Shown one piece after another: positions 1 to 6,937 of a stretch of 29,358 nucleotides of DNA. This DNA comes from JAWLCA01 sp050485905 (GTDB taxonomy: Bacteria > Pseudomonadota > Alphaproteobacteria > Rhodobacterales > Rhodobacteraceae), in assembly GCA_050485905.1 (NCBI GenBank), contig JBJHCH010000033.1:1-29358 (forward strand). Reading direction: 5' to 3'. The notes under the pieces are model-generated. The model worked only from the letters and a program-made list of their open reading frames with translations. It was not told the origin of the DNA and searched no databases. Within the stretch, counting starts at the first letter, position 1. Every line of letters begins with the position of its first letter. The position numbers were made by a program, and so were the translations under genes.

Positions 1-279
1 GGTGTGACGTGGTCGGAGTTTCGCAGCTTTGCCGAGGCGGTGCGGCTGGACCCGGATCTGAGCCCGGACAACCCGATGATGGCCATGCTGGAGCAGCCGG
101 GTATCGGCACGTTCCCGGTGCCGGGAACACCGTTTTCATTCGGCAGCTTTGCCCGCGAGGCGCCTGCGCGGGCGCCCCTGTTGGGGGAGCATACCGAGGA
201 AATCCTTGCCGATGTTCTTGGCCTCGGGGCCGGACAGATCGGGGCGCTGATGGATGCGCGGGTCGTCGCCGGACCCTGA
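1..279 (+). CDS. CaiB/BaiF-type CoA-transferase, C-terminal end (partial)
   Basis: The frame is open from base 1, so the gene starts outside the window; only about the last 92 residues are visible and the stop is at 277-279. The tail reads like the C-terminus of family III (CaiB/BaiF) CoA-transferases: a segment with PGTPFSFG followed by APLLGEHTEEILADVLGL and then IGALMDARVV, the usual 'LGEHT.EVL.ELG...I..L...GVV' ending. These enzymes move CoA between carboxylic acids, often in carnitine, oxalate, formate or branched and aromatic acid catabolism. The substrate cannot be told from this fragment. The catalytic Asp lies upstream, outside the window. The GTG at 4 is an internal codon, not a start. 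Confidence 0.8.
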   Translation, partial: GVTWSEFRSFAEAVRLDPDLSPDNPMMAMLEQPGIGTFPVPGTPFSFGSFAREAPARAPLLGEHTEEILADVLGLGAGQIGALMDARVVAGP

Positions 280-287
280 AAAACGCG

Positions 288-349
288 TGTGCATCCACGT
301 ATGTTTTGCGTGCATTTGCCGTGCATATCACGTGCATACGTTGCGCGCG
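288..349. repeat. Copy A of a ~62-bp direct repeat carrying an 11-bp CGTGCAT array
   Basis: This segment holds CGTGCAT at 309-315, 320-326 and 331-337, i.e. exactly 11 bp apart, with a degenerate unit (CGTATG) one step earlier at 298. The block ends in ACGTTGCGCGCG. It recurs as copy B at 391-453 with about seven substitutions and one single-base gap. An 11-bp step is not a multiple of three, so this is not a coding repeat; it is close to one DNA helical turn, so a protein bound at each unit would sit on the same face. It may be an operator array for a cooperative regulator, or a slippage minisatellite. No protein family is known to me for this motif. Confidence 0.8.
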
Positions 350-390
350 GTCCCTGCCGGAATGGTGCAACTGTGCCTGCCGGAACGGGG

Positions 391-453
391 TGTGCACACC
401 ACGTATGATTCACGTGCATCTGGCGTGCATATCGCGTGCATACGTTGCGCGCG
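391..453. repeat. Copy B of the ~62-bp direct repeat with 11-bp CGTGCAT array
   Basis: CGTGCAT stands at 413-419, 424-430 and 435-441, again in exact 11-bp steps, and the block ends in the same ACGTTGCGCGCG. Copies A and B start 103 bp apart. The spacer between them has its own short repeat, CCTGCCGGAA, at 353-362 and 376-385 (23 bp apart). The copies have drifted in the bases between the CGTGCAT cores more than in the cores themselves, which hints at selection on the cores. Copy B lies 95 bp upstream of the start of the small transporter gene at 548. Confidence 0.8.
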
Positions 454-547
454 CAGGCCGGTCGCTTTTCGCAACGCTTCGTTGAGGGATCCGTGATCGA
501 ATGGCGTGTCGCGGCCCGCATGGGGCGGGCCCGCCGGGACATCTGCC

Positions 548-874
548 ATGACCTCCATCCTGATCCTGCTGACCATTACCGCCCTGACGCTGGCGGGCGA
601 CTATTTCATCAAGCTTGCCTCGTTGCAGACGGGCGGGCTGACCACGGCCGTCTTTGGCGCCGGGATTGCGCTTTACGCCCTGCCGGCGGTGGGCTGGTTC
701 TTCCTGATGCGAAGCCATTCGCTGGCCGCCATCGGGGTGTTCTATTCCGCGGCGGTGCTGATCCTGCTGGCCGCGATGGGCGCGCTGTTGTTCCGCGAAC
801 CCTTTGGCCTGCGCGAGACGCTGGGGGTGGCGCTTGCCGTCGCCTCGGTCGTCGTGATGACGCACGAGGCATGA
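548..874 (+). CDS. Small EamA/SMR-like membrane transporter (108 aa)
   Basis: The protein is 108 residues long and almost entirely hydrophobic, with four likely membrane helices (about residues 3-20, 30-50, 58-78 and 86-104). It begins MTSILILLTITALTLAGDY. Length and layout match half-size drug/metabolite (SMR/EamA-like) transporters, which work as dimers; the last half (FREPFGLRETLGVALAVASV) resembles the end of an EamA domain. Substrate unknown. The ATG at 548 is chosen because the in-frame stretch before it is not hydrophobic and reads like leader sequence; the ribosome-binding site is weak (GGGAC). The gene stands alone, behind the CGTGCAT repeat region, and converges with the small membrane gene ending at 885. 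Confidence 0.7.
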   Translation: MTSILILLTITALTLAGDYFIKLASLQTGGLTTAVFGAGIALYALPAVGWFFLMRSHSLAAIGVFYSAAVLILLAAMGALLFREPFGLRETLGVALAVASVVVMTHEA

Positions 875-884
875 GAGTGCTACC

Positions 885-1055
885 CTAGCGCCCGTTCTGC
901 TTCTTGCGCGAGCCGAGGAACAGGTCCACCCCGGCCAGCAGTAGCGTGGCACCGATCACGATGCCCAGATCCCAGCGTCGGACGTGCCAGACCATGATCG
1001 CCAGAAAGCCAGCCAGAAAGACAAATGCGAGAAGCGCCATCAGACGGTTGATCAT
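885..1055 (-). CDS. Small two-helix membrane protein, unknown function (56 aa)
   Basis: The protein has 56 residues and two predicted membrane helices, about residues 4-24 and 31-47, ending in a basic tail (GSRKKQNGR). It starts with MINRLMALLAFVFLAGFLAI. Its ATG (1053-1055) overlaps the stop codon of the amidase gene in an ATGA junction, a standard sign of translational coupling, so it is the last gene of the TRAP-transporter/amidase operon. I do not recognise a family. It may be a small accessory subunit for the transporter or a membrane anchor, but that is inference from position only. Confidence 0.7.
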   Translation of the reverse strand: MINRLMALLAFVFLAGFLAIMVWHVRRWDLGIVIGATLLLAGVDLFLGSRKKQNGR

Positions 1056-2443
1056 TTCGCGACCTCCTTCGTGCCGGCTTCGGCGATATGGTCGGTCAGC
1101 CACCGGGCGGTGCGCAAGAGCCGCGCATCGTCGCCCCGGCGGCCGACAAGCTGCACGCCCATCGGCAATCCGTTCTCGGCGGTGAACAGCGGCACGGTCA
1201 CGGCCGGTGTGCCACAAAGCGTCCAGAGCCCGTTGAAGATCGCCGTTCCGGTGCTTTCCAGCCCCGCCGGTGCCGGGCCAGTGGTCGCGGGCGTCAGGAT
1301 CGCGTCGCAGCGCTCGAAGATCTCCTCCAGCCCGGCGTTCAGCACCTCGCGCCAGTCCAGCGCGGCGATGTAGTCGCGTGCCAGCGCCGCCTTGCCCTCG
1401 TCCATCGCGGCCTTCAGCACGTCCGACATCCGGTCGCGGCCGCGGCGTTCCAGCCCGTAGTAGCATTTCGCCATTTCGGCAAAGTTGATCAGGCGGCGCA
1501 TGTCCTCGGCCCGGTCGAAGGCGTTGGGCAGCGCCACCTCGAAACACTGCTCGCCCAGATGCTCCACCAGTTCCTGCATTGCCAGCCGGGTCTGATCCTC
1601 TGCCTGGTCGGCGGCGGGCGGGTGGACATAGGCGAACATCGGCGTCACCGGCACCCGCGCCGTGGCGACCGACAGCATCCGCGCCGTCGGCACCGGCTGG
1701 GTGGCCCGGTCACCGGGATCGTGGCCCATCAGCACCTCGGCCAGCAGGGCAGCCCCGGCGATGTCGCGGGCAAAGACGCCCATGGTGTCAAGGAACGGCG
1801 ACTGGGTCAGCACCCCGGTGCGGGGGATGGCGCCGAAGGTCGGCTTCACGCCCACGACGCCGCAATAGGCCGCGGGTCGGATCACCGAGCCGCCGGTCTG
1901 GGTGCCCACAGCCAGCGGCACCATGCCCGCCGCCACGGCGGCAGCAGAACCAGAGGACGAGCCGCCCGGCGTATGACCGGGGTTGTGCGGGTTGCGGGTC
2001 TTGCCGGGGTTCAGATAGGCCCCCTCGGTCGTCACCGTCTTGCCCATGATGATCGCGCCCGCGGCCTTCAGCCGCGCCACGATCCAGGCATCGGCGGTGG
2101 GCTTGCGCCCGGCGTCGATGGGGGTGCCGTTCTCGGTTGGCATCCCGGCGGTGTCGATAATGTCCTTCAGGCCGACGGGGAGCCCGTGCAACGGCCCGAT
2201 GGGTGCGCCCGACGTGCGACGCTCGTCCAGGGCGCGGGCCTGGGCGAGCACATGATCACTGTCCAGAAAGGCCCAGGCCTGAACCTGCGGCTCCTGCGCG
2301 GCGATCTGCTCCAGGCACGCCTCGGCGTATTCCACGGCGCGCACGGCGCCGCTGGCCAGCCGGTCGCGCAGGTCCACTGCGCCGAGCAACAGCAGCGGGC
2401 TGGGTCCGGCCTTCTTTTTCTTCAGGGATTTAGCGTGCGCCAT
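1052..2443 (-). CDS. Amidase signature family hydrolase (463 aa)
   Basis: This is an amidase signature enzyme (GatA/AmiE-like fold), which hydrolyses amide bonds to acid and ammonia. The Ser-cisSer-Lys machinery is visible: Lys93 in GLPVGLKDIID, the Gly/Ser-rich loop GGSSSGSAAA at 160-169 (cis-Ser probably Ser162 by spacing), and the nucleophile Ser186 in GTQTGGSVIRP. Length is normal for the family. A lysine-rich start (KSLKKKKAG) precedes the catalytic domain, and no signal peptide is seen, so it is cytoplasmic. The start codon lies 14 bp inside the end of the TRAP large-permease gene and no good ribosome-binding site is seen, so translation is probably coupled. Context suggests that it acts on the compound brought in by that transporter. 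It is not the GatA of tRNA amidation, since gatB and gatC are absent. Confidence 0.9.
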   Translation of the reverse strand: MAHAKSLKKKKAGPSPLLLLGAVDLRDRLASGAVRAVEYAEACLEQIAAQEPQVQAWAFLDSDHVLAQARALDERRTSGAPIGPLHGLPVGLKDIIDTAGMPTENGTPIDAGRKPTADAWIVARLKAAGAIIMGKTVTTEGAYLNPGKTRNPHNPGHTPGGSSSGSAAAVAAGMVPLAVGTQTGGSVIRPAAYCGVVGVKPTFGAIPRTGVLTQSPFLDTMGVFARDIAGAALLAEVLMGHDPGDRATQPVPTARMLSVATARVPVTPMFAYVHPPAADQAEDQTRLAMQELVEHLGEQCFEVALPNAFDRAEDMRRLINFAEMAKCYYGLERRGRDRMSDVLKAAMDEGKAALARDYIAALDWREVLNAGLEEIFERCDAILTPATTGPAPAGLESTGTAIFNGLWTLCGTPAVTVPLFTAENGLPMGVQLVGRRGDDARLLRTARWLTDHIAEAGTKEVAK

Positions 2444-3851
2444 AGAACAGGTCCGGCAGGTGGAAGACGATTTGCGGGAAGTTGTACATCAGCGCCATTG
2501 CGATGAAGACCATGAAGAGGAATGGCATGACTCCCCTGAATATCTCTGTCAGCTTCACCTGTGGTGGCGCGATCCCCTTCAGGTAATAGGCCGACATCGC
2601 CATCGGTGGTGTCAGGAACGAGGTCTGCAGGTTCAGCGCCACAAGGATGCCGAAGAACAGCGGGTCGATCCCGAAGAGCGGCAGCAGCGGCAGGAAGATC
2701 GGCACGAAGATGATGATGATCTCGGACCATTCCAGCGGCCAACCGAGCAGGAAGATGATGAGCTGCGCCAGCAGCAGGAACTGCAACGGCGTCAGATCCA
2801 GCCCGCCCACGAATTCGGCGATCAGGTGTTCGCCGCCCAGGTACGAGAAGACCGACGAGAAGGTGTAGGAGCCCACGAACAGCCAGCAGACCATCGCCGT
2901 GGTGCGCACCGTCAGATAGACGGATTCCCGCAATCGCTGAAAGGTCATCGCTCCATAGGCCACAGCCAGCACGATGCCACCCAGCGCGCCGATCGACGCG
3001 GCCTCGGTCGGGGTTGCAAGACCGAACAGGATCGACCCCAGCACCGCAAAGATCAGGAAGGCAAGCGGGAAGAACGAGGTCAGCAGCATCCATGCCAGCG
3101 TCAGGATCGGCACCTCGGGCACGTCTTCCTTTGACGGTTTCGGCGCCAGGCTGGGCTGCACGATGGACCGGCCGATGACGTAGATCAGGTAGAGGCCCAC
3201 AAGCGTCAGCCCCGGTAGCAGCGCCCCGGCGTAGAGCCGCACGATGGAAACGCCCGATGAGGCGGCATAGACGATCAGCATGATCGACGGAGGGATCAGG
3301 ATGCCCAGCGTGCCGCCCGCACAGATGATGCCCGAGGCAAAGCTGTTGTTGTAGCGCGCCTTCAGCATCGCGGGCAGCGCCAGCAGGCCCATCAGTGTGA
3401 CGACCGCGCCGACGATGCCGGTGGCGGTGGCGAACAGAGCGCAGGTGATCAGCGCCGCCACACCCATCGACCCCGGCACACGCCGCGTGGCGATGGCAAG
3501 GGTCGAGAACAGCCGGTCCACGATATTGGCGCGTTCGACGATGTAGCCCATGAACAGGAACAGCGGCACCGCGGTCAGCACCTCGTTCGCCATCACCGTA
3601 TAGGTCTGGTTTATGAACAGGTCGAAGACGCGGTTGTTGTAGAACCCCTCGACCCAGGCATTCGCGGATGTCAGCCAGCCGGCATCCTCCTCCAGCCGGT
3701 TGAAGCTCCTCCACTGCCGGTTGGGATCGAAATAGGCGTAGTAGCCGAAGCCGATGCCCAGGGCCATCAGCGTGAAGGCGATGGGAAAGCCCAGGAATAC
3801 GAGCATGATGAAGATGGCAAGCATCGACAGGGCAACTTGGGGCTCGGTCAC
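2430..3851 (-). CDS. TRAP transporter large permease, DctM family (473 aa)
   Basis: This is the 12-helix-type large membrane subunit of a TRAP transporter, which uses an ion gradient to move substrate handed over by the periplasmic binding protein. It is highly hydrophobic throughout, and family hallmarks include VPLFLFMGYIVERA near residue 97, LGILIPPSIMLIVYA near 203, and GLATPTEAASIGALGG near 294. A long hydrophilic loop (about residues 43-82, with RQWRSFNRLEEDAGW) makes it longer than a typical DctM of about 430 residues and is common in the 'mannitol/chloroaromatic' TRAP subgroup. The start is GTG at 3849-3851 with GGAG about 9 bp upstream. It lies 46 bp downstream of the small permease gene and overlaps the amidase gene by 14 bp. 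Confidence 0.93.
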   Translation of the reverse strand: MTEPQVALSMLAIFIMLVFLGFPIAFTLMALGIGFGYYAYFDPNRQWRSFNRLEEDAGWLTSANAWVEGFYNNRVFDLFINQTYTVMANEVLTAVPLFLFMGYIVERANIVDRLFSTLAIATRRVPGSMGVAALITCALFATATGIVGAVVTLMGLLALPAMLKARYNNSFASGIICAGGTLGILIPPSIMLIVYAASSGVSIVRLYAGALLPGLTLVGLYLIYVIGRSIVQPSLAPKPSKEDVPEVPILTLAWMLLTSFFPLAFLIFAVLGSILFGLATPTEAASIGALGGIVLAVAYGAMTFQRLRESVYLTVRTTAMVCWLFVGSYTFSSVFSYLGGEHLIAEFVGGLDLTPLQFLLLAQLIIFLLGWPLEWSEIIIIFVPIFLPLLPLFGIDPLFFGILVALNLQTSFLTPPMAMSAYYLKGIAPPQVKLTEIFRGVMPFLFMVFIAMALMYNFPQIVFHLPDLFYGAR

Positions 3852-3897
3852 GGGGTCTGCTCCGTTTGGGCCGGTTGACGGCGCGATTATTCAGGGA

Positions 3898-4482
3898 TCA
3901 GGGAGTCTTCTGGGCGGCCGCCTCGGCCTGCTGGCGCATCAGCAGGGCCTCGGTCTCTTCCACGTCTTCCTCGGCCGGCAGCCAGTATCCCTCGCGCATG
4001 CAGTGGATGCAGCGGAAGATCTGCGCGATGCCCTGGATGAAGAGCAGAACGCCCGCGACGACCAGAACGGTCTTGAACTGGTAGACGGGGATGCCGGCGG
4101 GGCTGTTGATGCTGACCTCTCCGTAACCCCAAGAGCGCGAAGAGTATTTCCAGCCCGAGAAAACCAGCGCCAGAACGCCGGGGAAGAAGAAGAAGATATA
4201 AAGGACCAGATCGACCTTGGCCTGCGTCTGCGGCCGCCACAGGCGATAGAGAAAATCGCCGCGCACATGACCGCCGCGCGACAGCGTGTAGGCGCCGCCC
4301 ATCATGAACAGCGTGCCATACATTATGAACGACACGTCAAGCGACCATGGCGTTGGCGAGTTCAGCGCGTAGCGCACGAAGACCTCGTAGCTGACGCCAA
4401 AGGTCATCAGGATGATGAGCCAGCCGAACACCTTGCCGAACCATGCCGACAGGCGGTCGGCGAACCGAATGAACCCGATCAT
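3898..4482 (-). CDS. TRAP transporter small permease, DctQ family (194 aa)
   Basis: This is the four-helix small subunit of the TRAP transporter. Helices lie at about residues 16-36, 52-72, 90-112 and 130-150, and the family pattern RYALNSPTPWSLDVSFIMYG is visible near residue 37. The C-terminal 40 residues are acidic and hydrophilic. The ATG at 4480-4482 is chosen because a clear GGAGG lies 7 bp upstream; a longer frame exists but would begin inside the terminator hairpin after the binding-protein gene. Together with the genes on either side it forms a complete three-part TRAP system. Confidence 0.9.
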   Translation of the reverse strand: MIGFIRFADRLSAWFGKVFGWLIILMTFGVSYEVFVRYALNSPTPWSLDVSFIMYGTLFMMGGAYTLSRGGHVRGDFLYRLWRPQTQAKVDLVLYIFFFFPGVLALVFSGWKYSSRSWGYGEVSINSPAGIPVYQFKTVLVVAGVLLFIQGIAQIFRCIHCMREGYWLPAEEDVEETEALLMRQQAEAAAQKTP

Positions 4483-4497
4483 GGGTCTGCCTCCAGC

Positions 4498-4530
4498 AAA
4501 AATGGCCTGCCCCAACCCCGGGGCAGGCCA
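4498..4530 (-). terminator. Intrinsic terminator/attenuator between TRAP binding protein and permease genes
   Basis: A perfect 11-bp inverted repeat, TGGCCTGCCCC at 4503-4513 and GGGGCAGGCCA at 4520-4530, encloses a 6-nt loop. Read on the minus strand it is followed at once by TTTTT (AAAAA at 4498-4502 on the given strand). It starts 18 bp after the binding-protein stop and ends just before the small-permease ribosome-binding site. Such a partial stop inside an operon would give more binding protein than permease. Confidence 0.85.
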
Positions 4531-4547
4531 GCGTCAGATGTTTCGGA

Positions 4548-5687
4548 TCAGAGTTGCAGCTTGCCCGGGAAGTAGTGGTTGTAGGCGAGCGCATAATCCG
4601 GCGCGTTCATCAGTTCGAAGTAGGTGACCTGGTCGATCCAGGCGCGCTGGCTGTCCATCACCTTCTTGTTGAACGGATCCTCTTCCTCCAGCTCCGCGAT
4701 TAGCTCGTCCCAGGCGACGAGCTGGGCGGCGAGGATTTCCTGGCTGGTGCGGTGCACGGTCACGCCCATCTCGTTCTGCAGCTTCAGCAGGTCGGAGGAG
4801 TATTCCTTCATCGCGAGCGCCGTGTTCGAGGTGGATGCCGCCTCGACCCCGTATTTCAGGATCGCCTGCAGATCCTCGTCCAGATCGTCGAAGAAGTCCT
4901 TGTTGAACAGGAACTCGAACGATTCCGACGCCTGGTGATAGGACGACAGGTAGTAGTTCTTGGCCACGTCCTGCGCGCCGAAGCGCATGTCGGACGACGG
5001 GTTGTTGAACTCGAACGCGTCGATCACGCCGCGCTCCATCGCCGGGACGATCTCGCCGCCCGGAAGCTGGAACAGCGCCATCCCCATCTTTTGCAGCAGG
5101 TCGGCTGCCAGACCCACGGTGCGGTATTTCAGGCCGGTGATGTCAGAGACGGTGTTCACCTCGGTCTTGAACCAGCCGAACGGCTGCGCGGGCATCGGGA
5201 AGCCCATGAAGCCATAGACATCAAGGCCCAGCATGTCCTGCGTCAGTTCGCGGTACAACTCGTCGCCGCCGCCCTGATAGAACCAGCCCAGCATCGTCGT
5301 GGCCGACCCGCCCCAGACCGGGCCGGTGCCGAAGAACGAGGCCGCCTTGTGCTTGCCATACCAGTAGACGGGCACGGTATGGGCGGCGTCGAGCACGCCG
5401 TCATGCACCGCGTCCATCACCTGGAATGCGCCGACGACCGCGCCGGCCGGCAGCAGGTCGATGCGGAGCCGCCCGGCTGACATCTGTTCGACGCGGTCGA
5501 TGTACTCGCGCGCGAAATCCATCCAGATATCCGATGCGGGCCACGAGGTCTGCATCCGCACCACGATCGGCGATTGCGCAAGGACAGCCGGGGCCGCCAG
5601 CACCGAGCCCGCGGCCGCGCCGCCGGCGAGCGCGCCGGTCCGCAGGAAAGAGCGACGCGAAAGCGCCTGTTTCGAAGTATCGGTCAT
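4548..5687 (-). CDS. TRAP transporter substrate-binding protein, DctP family, Tat-exported (379 aa)
   Basis: This is the periplasmic receptor of the TRAP system. The N-terminus carries a twin-arginine signal (SRRSFLRTG at residues 10-18), a hydrophobic stretch, and a likely cleavage site after AAPAVLA near residue 37. The mature part shows family features: VRMQTSWPASDIW at the start of domain 1, GLKYRTVGLAADLLQKMG with the conserved ligand-contacting Arg, and LPGGEIVPAMERGVIDAFEF. The pattern resembles the TakP/FcbT1-like group that binds keto acids, hydroxy acids or aromatic acids, but the ligand cannot be fixed from sequence. The ATG at 5685-5687 has GGGAGG 6-7 bp upstream; the frame stays open further upstream, but that stretch is intergenic and then antisense to the dehydrogenase gene. 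Confidence 0.93.
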   Translation of the reverse strand: MTDTSKQALSRRSFLRTGALAGGAAAGSVLAAPAVLAQSPIVVRMQTSWPASDIWMDFAREYIDRVEQMSAGRLRIDLLPAGAVVGAFQVMDAVHDGVLDAAHTVPVYWYGKHKAASFFGTGPVWGGSATTMLGWFYQGGGDELYRELTQDMLGLDVYGFMGFPMPAQPFGWFKTEVNTVSDITGLKYRTVGLAADLLQKMGMALFQLPGGEIVPAMERGVIDAFEFNNPSSDMRFGAQDVAKNYYLSSYHQASESFEFLFNKDFFDDLDEDLQAILKYGVEAASTSNTALAMKEYSSDLLKLQNEMGVTVHRTSQEILAAQLVAWDELIAELEEEDPFNKKVMDSQRAWIDQVTYFELMNAPDYALAYNHYFPGKLQL

Positions 5688-5709
5688 GTCATCCTCCCAG
5701 GATTTCGAA

Positions 5710-5730
5710 CTGCCACGCCAAGAGTGGCAG
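5710..5730. promoter_or_regulatory. Perfect 7-bp inverted repeat in the TRAP operon leader
   Basis: CTGCCAC at 5710-5716 and GTGGCAG at 5724-5730 are separated by 7 nt, 23 bp upstream of the binding-protein start codon. There is no U-run after it on either strand, so it is not a normal terminator. It could be an operator for a local regulator or a leader hairpin. The surrounding 5688-5842 gap is noticeably AT-richer than the genes, as expected for a promoter region, but no convincing -35/-10 pair could be fixed. Confidence 0.45.
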
Positions 5731-5842
5731 ATTTGGTCAGGTTTGCTTTCCAATTCGCGTATGGCAAGTCTTTTCGGAATTTTTCCACGCTCCACGACCC
5801 GATTACCATGTGAAATTTTGTGCAAGGGCCGTGTTAGCGCCA

Positions 5843-6808
5843 TCAGGCAACACGGTCTGCGGGTGTCTTGCCCGAAAAGAACGCGTCCAGATTGTCGAGC
5901 GCACGGAATCCCATCGCGTCGCGGGTTTCCTCGGTGGCCGACCCGATATGCGGCAGCAGGAAGACATTGGGCAGCGCGGCGATGGCGGGGTTTCCACCCG
6001 GTTCGGTCTCGAAAACATCCAGTCCTGCCGCGAACAGCTTGCCGCTTTTCAGGGCCGCGATCAGCGCCGGTTCGTCCACCAGCCCGCCGCGCGCAGTGTT
6101 CACCAGAATCGCCCGGTCGGGCAGCAGCGCCAGCGTGCGCGCATTGATGACATGCCGGGTTTCGGGGGTGGAAGGGCAGTGCAGCGACAGCACGTCCGAC
6201 ACCGTCAGCAGGCTTTCGACTGTCGGATGGAACGTGGCGCCTTTTTCCAGTTCCGCCGGCAGCCGGCTGCGGTTGTGGTAATGCAGCTCCATCCCGAATC
6301 CGCGCGCCCGGTCGGCGGTGACCTGCCCGACGCGGCCCATGCCCAGCACGCCGAAGCGTTTCCCGGTGACCTGACGGCCGACCATGAAGGCGGGCGACCA
6401 GAAATCCCACTTGCCGGCGCGGATCATCGCATCGCCCTCGGCCCCGCGCCGGGCGGCGCCCAGCATGCAGAGCATCGCGATTTCCGCCGTCGCATCGGAC
6501 AGCACATCGGGTGTGTTGGTCACCACGATCCCGCGTGCGGCGGCGGCCTTCAGATCGACATGATCCACGCCGACCGAATGATTGGCGATGATTCGCAACC
6601 GGTCGGGCAGGGCGGCGATCACCTCGGCGCTGAAATGCTCCGAATGGCAGGGCAGCACGGCGTCCACCTGTTGGCAGTGGGCGATCAGTTCGTCGCGGGA
6701 GAATACGCGGTCGGCCTCGTTCAGCACGACGCGATAGTCTCGCGCGGCGCGGGCTTGCACCGCATCGGTCAGGCGGCGGGCGATCAGAAGTGCGGGTTTG
6801 TCGGACAT
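5843..6808 (-). CDS. D-isomer-specific 2-hydroxyacid dehydrogenase (321 aa)
   Basis: This is an NAD(P)-dependent reductase/dehydrogenase for 2-hydroxy acids, such as glyoxylate/hydroxypyruvate reductase. The Rossmann motif GMGRVG is at 156-161, and the catalytic Arg, Glu and His are in place: Arg240 (NTARGGLVDE), Glu269 (DVFETEP) and His287 (LPHIGSATEETR). It is full length, and the ATG at 6806-6808 has GAGGAG just upstream. It lies 155 bp upstream of the TRAP binding-protein gene on the same strand, so it may share the regulon. The pairing suggests that the imported substrate is, or becomes, a 2-keto or 2-hydroxy acid. The exact substrate is not certain. Confidence 0.9.
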   Translation of the reverse strand: MSDKPALLIARRLTDAVQARAARDYRVVLNEADRVFSRDELIAHCQQVDAVLPCHSEHFSAEVIAALPDRLRIIANHSVGVDHVDLKAAAARGIVVTNTPDVLSDATAEIAMLCMLGAARRGAEGDAMIRAGKWDFWSPAFMVGRQVTGKRFGVLGMGRVGQVTADRARGFGMELHYHNRSRLPAELEKGATFHPTVESLLTVSDVLSLHCPSTPETRHVINARTLALLPDRAILVNTARGGLVDEPALIAALKSGKLFAAGLDVFETEPGGNPAIAALPNVFLLPHIGSATEETRDAMGFRALDNLDAFFSGKTPADRVA

Positions 6809-6937
6809 TCATGTCTCCTCGGTGTCGCGGGTCGGCGCAGGCTAGCGTCGGGGCACGCCGATATCCACTGCCGGAATCCGCCCCCGCCGCCGGGCGGCCC
6901 GATTGATCCGGCCTGCGATCCGGGCTAGGCCCCCGCC

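Noticed and set aside
288..453. CRISPR-like array
   Set aside because: The repeated unit is only 7 bp with 4-bp gaps in exact 11-bp steps and two larger copies; there are no 25-40-bp repeats with unique spacers and no cas genes.
5688..6812. Upstream extension of the TRAP binding-protein frame, giving an apparent 754-aa fusion
   Set aside because: The added part lies in the intergenic gap and in another frame of the 2-hydroxyacid dehydrogenase gene; the Tat signal and the ribosome-binding site place the real start at 5687.
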